Shown here piece by piece: positions 5,238 to 8,313 of a DNA stretch of 8,313 bases (position 1 is its first letter; each line of letters opens with the position of its first letter). Both the position numbers and the translations under genes were made by a program. The notes beneath the pieces are model-generated. The model worked only from the letters and a program-made list of their open reading frames with translations, did not search any database and was not told the DNA's origin. Source of the DNA: Clostridia bacterium (GTDB lineage Bacteria; Bacillota; Clostridia; Oscillospirales; Acutalibacteraceae); NCBI GenBank assembly GCA_900759575.1, contig CAAEVU010000123.1:1-8313 (forward strand), written 5' to 3'.

Positions 5238-7694
5238 ATGGAACTTTACGAGTATGAAGTAAAACATATGGAGCTGCTGCGTGGGCTTGCTCCGGAATGC
5301 ATGGTGCTTTTGAAAAGTGATGGGACGTTCCCGCTGAAAGAACCGGGAAAGGTGGCTCTTTATGGCAGCGGTGCTCGGGATACCATCAAGGGCGGCACGG
5401 GCTCAGGCGATGTGAATGTGCGCCATTTCACCACAGTGGAAGAAGGCCTGGAAAACGCCGGGTTTACCGTCACCACCAAGGACTGGATGACTTCCTATGA
5501 GCAGGTACGGCAGGAAGCGTTCAAGGGGTTTGTGGCAGGCATTAAAGCGAAGGCAAAAGAAAGGGGCGTTCCCGCCATTATGTTGGGCATGGGCGCCGTG
5601 ATGCCCGAATCGGAGTACGATCTGCCGCTAAATGGGGAAGGAAATACAGCGGTGTATGTTTTGGGGAGAATTTCCGGTGAAGGCTCTGACCGGAACCCTG
5701 CCCCTGGAGATTTTGAACTGACAAAATCGGAGATCCGGGATATTTTGGCGGCACGGGCAAAATATGAAAACTTCCTTTTGGTGCTCAATGTAGGCGGCGT
5801 GGTAGATTTGAGCCCGGTGATGGATGTGGAGAACATTCTTCTGTTGTCTCAGACTGGCATGACCATCGGCGATTCCCTGGCGGATGTGATTTTGGGCAAG
5901 GCTTATCCTTCCGGCAAATTGGCATCTACTTGGGCCAAGTGGGAGGATTATTGCAAGGTGGGAGATTTCGCCCAAATGGACGATACCCGCTATAAAGAAG
6001 GCATTTACGTAGGCTATCGCTATTTCGATACAGTGGACAAGACGCCGCTGTTTCCCTTTGGCTATGGATTAGGCTATACCACCTTTGAAGTTTCCCAGCC
6101 CCAAGTGGAGATTTCCGGCACCAAAGTGACAGTTCGTGCTGTTGTGGAAAATACGGGAAGCGCCTTGGGCAAGGAAGTGGTCCAGCTCTATGTGTCTGTT
6201 CCCGCTGGAAAATTGGATCAGCCCTATCAGGCGTTGGCAGCTTTTGCCAAAACGGGAGAGTTGGCTCCTGGTGAGAAAGAAACGTTGACTCTTTCCTTCG
6301 GTTTGGAAGAGCTTTCGTCGTTTGATACCGAGACTGCCTGCCAGGTGTTGGAAGCTGGCGATTATGTGCTGCGTCTGGGTACTTCCAGCCGTGATACCCA
6401 CATTTGCGGCGTAGTGCGTTTGGAAGAACAGATTTTGGTCCGGCAGTTGAGCCACATTGGCGGCCAGCCAGACTTTGAGGATTGGAAGCCGGAAGGTACG
6501 TCCTACCAGGCTGCCAATGAAGAAGCGGAGCTTTCACAAGCGCCGGTTTATACAGTGAAAGGGGAGGGCTATTCTCCCAAACAGATTGCCCCATTGCCGG
6601 AAATCCGGCCGGAAGTAAAAGAGTTTGTCCAGTCCCTTTCCGACCAAGAGCTTGCCTACATTTGCCTTGGTGGGTTCCAGGACGAGGGCAGCAAGAGCTT
6701 TGTGGGCAATGCGGGTATGCGGGTGATTGGCGCCGCAGGCGAGACCACCGGGCGTTTTGAAGAGAAAGGCTTGCCGGTGTTGGTCATGGCGGATGGCCCT
6801 GCGGGACTGCGTTTGAACAAAGACTACGGCAAGGATGAAAACGGTGTATTCCCGCTGGATATGTCCCTGCCCGCAGGTTTTGCGGAGTTTATGGACGATG
6901 ACATGGCCGCAAGCATGGGTTCTATGGGCCAGAAACAGGCAGAGCGGAAGGGAGAAGTGCTCCATCAGTATTGTTCCGCCATGCCTATTGGCACTGCTCT
7001 GGCGCAGAGCTGGAACTTGGAGTTGTGCCGTCAGTGCGGCGATATGGTGGGAGAAGAAATGGAGCGGTTCGGTGTGCATCTGTGGTTGGCTCCGGCGCTG
7101 AATATCCACCGCTTGCCCTTGTGCGGCCGGAACTTTGAGTATTACTCCGAAGACCCGCTGATTGGCGGCAAGATCACCGCTGCCCTGACCCAGGGCGTGC
7201 AGAAGCATCCCGGACGGGGCACCACCATCAAGCATTTTGCCTGCAACAACCAGGAGACAAACCGGATGCTTTCCAACAGCATTGTCAGCGAGCGGGCTCT
7301 GCGGGATATTTATCTCAGAGGCTTCCAGATCGCAGTGGAGGAATCCCAGCCCCACGCTCTGATGACTTCCTACAATCTGCTCAATGGAGAGCATACTTCC
7401 CAGCGGCGTGACTTGATCATGACTTGTCTGCGGGGTGAGTGGGGCTTCCAGGGCCTGGTAATGACAGACTGGGTAGTTTCCGCCATGGCAGGAGCTATGA
7501 AGACCAAATATCTGCCGGCCTGCGCATCTGGCTCTATCAAAGCGGGCAACGACATTCTTATGCCCGGAAGCCCCATCGATTATAAAGACCTGATGAACGC
7601 TTTGGACAACCCCTCCAGCGCGTATCCCATCACTCACCAAGATTTGGTGGAGTGCGCGGAGCGCATTGTTCAGTGCGTGAAAAACTTGGCATAA
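5238..7694 (+). CDS. Glycoside hydrolase family 3 beta-glycosidase with reversed domain order
   Basis: An 818-residue retaining exo-glycosidase, probably a beta-glucosidase (xylosidase also possible), that releases sugars from the non-reducing end of oligosaccharides. The usual GH3 order is permuted. The alpha/beta sandwich comes first (about 15-275), carrying the likely acid/base Glu148 in ISGEGSDR. A fibronectin-III-like domain follows (about 283-390), then a linker, then the TIM barrel (about 460-815) with Asp519 in MADGPAGLR, Arg631 in GRNFEYYSEDP, Lys665-His666 in KHFACNNQE, and the nucleophile Asp744 in MTDW. Permuted GH3 enzymes are known from Ruminococcus albus and Butyrivibrio fibrisolvens. 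There is no signal peptide, so it acts on imported oligosaccharides in the cytoplasm. AGAAGGAGG (5224-5232) sits five bases before the ATG and fixes the start. All key residues are present. It is the last gene before a strong terminator. Confidence 0.95.
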   Translation: MELYEYEVKHMELLRGLAPECMVLLKSDGTFPLKEPGKVALYGSGARDTIKGGTGSGDVNVRHFTTVEEGLENAGFTVTTKDWMTSYEQVRQEAFKGFVAGIKAKAKERGVPAIMLGMGAVMPESEYDLPLNGEGNTAVYVLGRISGEGSDRNPAPGDFELTKSEIRDILAARAKYENFLLVLNVGGVVDLSPVMDVENILLLSQTGMTIGDSLADVILGKAYPSGKLASTWAKWEDYCKVGDFAQMDDTRYKEGIYVGYRYFDTVDKTPLFPFGYGLGYTTFEVSQPQVEISGTKVTVRAVVENTGSALGKEVVQLYVSVPAGKLDQPYQALAAFAKTGELAPGEKETLTLSFGLEELSSFDTETACQVLEAGDYVLRLGTSSRDTHICGVVRLEEQILVRQLSHIGGQPDFEDWKPEGTSYQAANEEAELSQAPVYTVKGEGYSPKQIAPLPEIRPEVKEFVQSLSDQELAYICLGGFQDEGSKSFVGNAGMRVIGAAGETTGRFEEKGLPVLVMADGPAGLRLNKDYGKDENGVFPLDMSLPAGFAEFMDDDMAASMGSMGQKQAERKGEVLHQYCSAMPIGTALAQSWNLELCRQCGDMVGEEMERFGVHLWLAPALNIHRLPLCGRNFEYYSEDPLIGGKITAALTQGVQKHPGRGTTIKHFACNNQETNRMLSNSIVSERALRDIYLRGFQIAVEESQPHALMTSYNLLNGEHTSQRRDLIMTCLRGEWGFQGLVMTDWVVSAMAGAMKTKYLPACASGSIKAGNDILMPGSPIDYKDLMNALDNPSSAYPITHQDLVECAERIVQCVKNLA

Positions 7695-7706
7695 ACAGCT
7701 TTCCCA

Positions 7707-7747
7707 AAAAAGAGGGCAGCGCTTCTAAAGGGCGCTGTCCTCTTTTT
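7707..7747 (+). terminator. Intrinsic terminator of the GH3 gene
   Basis: Arms 7707-7722 and 7732-7747 pair over 16 positions with one G-U wobble and a nine-base loop. The run of A on the left and T on the right means it could work in both directions. It starts 12 bases after the GH3 stop codon. Confidence 0.9.
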
Positions 7748-7754
7748 GCAGTGT

Positions 7755-7783
7755 TTGACGGGGGAATGATTTTTTCGTATAAT
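7755..7783 (+). promoter_or_regulatory. Sigma-A promoter of the MATE gene
   Basis: TTGACG (7755-7760) and a perfect TATAAT (7778-7783) are 17 bases apart, the best promoter match in the window. Transcription would start near 7790, about 34 bases before the start codon, so the transporter is a separate unit from the GH3 gene. Confidence 0.75.
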
Positions 7784-7823
7784 AAATAATTAGTGAATAA
7801 AAAGAGGGAAAGGGAAGAACGCC

Positions 7824-8313
7824 ATGGAAAAAGAATATTTGATACATAAGCGGCCGGTAAGTGCCCTGTTGATTTTCGCCTTGCCAATGATGCTGGGGAA
7901 TTTTTTCCAGCAAGCGTATACCATGGCGGATTCCGTGATCGTGGGCCGGTTTGTGGGAGAGGGTGCTCTTGCCGCGGTAGGTGCCTCCTATTCCTTGACC
8001 AATGTGTTTATCTCCATTGCCATCGGTGGGGGAGTGGGAGCATCTGTGATCACAGCCCAGACCTTTGGCCGCAGGGATTATCCCCGCATGAAACGTTCGG
8101 TGTCCACAGCGTTGTTGTCTTTCTTGGCCATCAGCATTGTCCTGGGCGGAGTGGGATTGCTCTTTAGCAAACAGATCATGGTGCTGCTGCGCACGCCTTC
8201 CGATGTCCTCGGCGATGCCGTCACGTACCTGAATATTTATTTTTTGGGTTTGCCCTTTCTTTTCATGTACAACGTGCTTTCCTCCATGTTTAACGCCTTG
8301 GGCCGTTCCCGTA
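7824..8313 (+). CDS. MATE-family efflux transporter, N-terminal part (3' end outside window)
   Basis: The visible 163 residues start a multidrug and toxic compound extrusion (MATE) protein, an inner-membrane antiporter that exports organic cations or drugs using a sodium or proton gradient. Seen: a short cytoplasmic start with KRPVSALLIFALPMMLGNFFQQAY, the family-typical ADSVIVGRFVGEGALAAVG segment, the glycine-rich IAIGGGVGASVITAQTFG helix, and the loop at the window end, NALGRSR, where many members have ALGDSR. About four hydrophobic helices are visible (near 12-32, 48-75, 95-114, 133-155); the full protein should have 12 and about 450 residues. The ATG follows a purine-rich AAAGGG/GGAAG ribosome binding site. 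Substrate and coupling ion cannot be told from this part. Confidence 0.9.
   Translation, partial: MEKEYLIHKRPVSALLIFALPMMLGNFFQQAYTMADSVIVGRFVGEGALAAVGASYSLTNVFISIAIGGGVGASVITAQTFGRRDYPRMKRSVSTALLSFLAISIVLGGVGLLFSKQIMVLLRTPSDVLGDAVTYLNIYFLGLPFLFMYNVLSSMFNALGRSR

Noticed and set aside
6534..7640. A 368-codon open frame on the minus strand opposite the GH3 barrel
   Set aside because: It lies wholly inside a clear GH3 gene, has no recognisable motif, and long antisense frames are expected in G+C-richer coding DNA.

Overview
The window looks like the chromosome of an anaerobic, Gram-positive, fibre-degrading gut Clostridia (Bacillota, probably Oscillospiraceae-like). The evidence is the strong AGGAGG-type ribosome binding sites, sigma-A-like promoters, an S-layer-homology (SLH) surface protein with a Cys/His hinge common in gut Firmicutes, a circularly permuted GH3 glycosidase of the kind known from Ruminococcus/Butyrivibrio, and a CE15 esterase. 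The genus assignment is inference.

Layout from left to right: (1) the 3' end of a CE15 glucuronoyl-esterase-like gene (1-504). (2) A tRNA with a CAU anticodon (604-680), with its own promoter and a long hairpin terminator; its acceptor stem favours tRNA-Ile2 over elongator Met. (3) An AT-rich intergenic region leading into a 3.7 kb gene for a secreted, SLH-anchored beta-helix protein of about 1231 residues (1026-4721). (4) A bidirectional terminator. (5) A short minus-strand gene (4819-5043) that looks like a Nudix hydrolase with its whole catalytic core removed in frame, while promoter, start and C-terminal tail remain. (6) A GH3 beta-glycosidase with reversed domain order (5238-7694) and its terminator. 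(7) A strong promoter driving the 5' end of a MATE-family efflux transporter that runs off the window (7824-8313).

The plant-polysaccharide theme is carried by the CE15 esterase, which cleaves lignin- or glucuronate-linked esters on xylan, and by the cytoplasmic GH3 enzyme, which finishes oligosaccharides. The SLH protein may contact the host, mucus or plant fibre, but the sequence does not say which. The plus-strand genes are separated by terminators and promoters, so they look like independent transcription units rather than one operon.

I see no CRISPR array, insertion sequence, phage gene or defence system. The most unusual items are the core-deleted Nudix gene with a preserved promoter, the modular beta-helix with a Cys/Asn ladder, and the strong hairpin just 5' of the tRNA.
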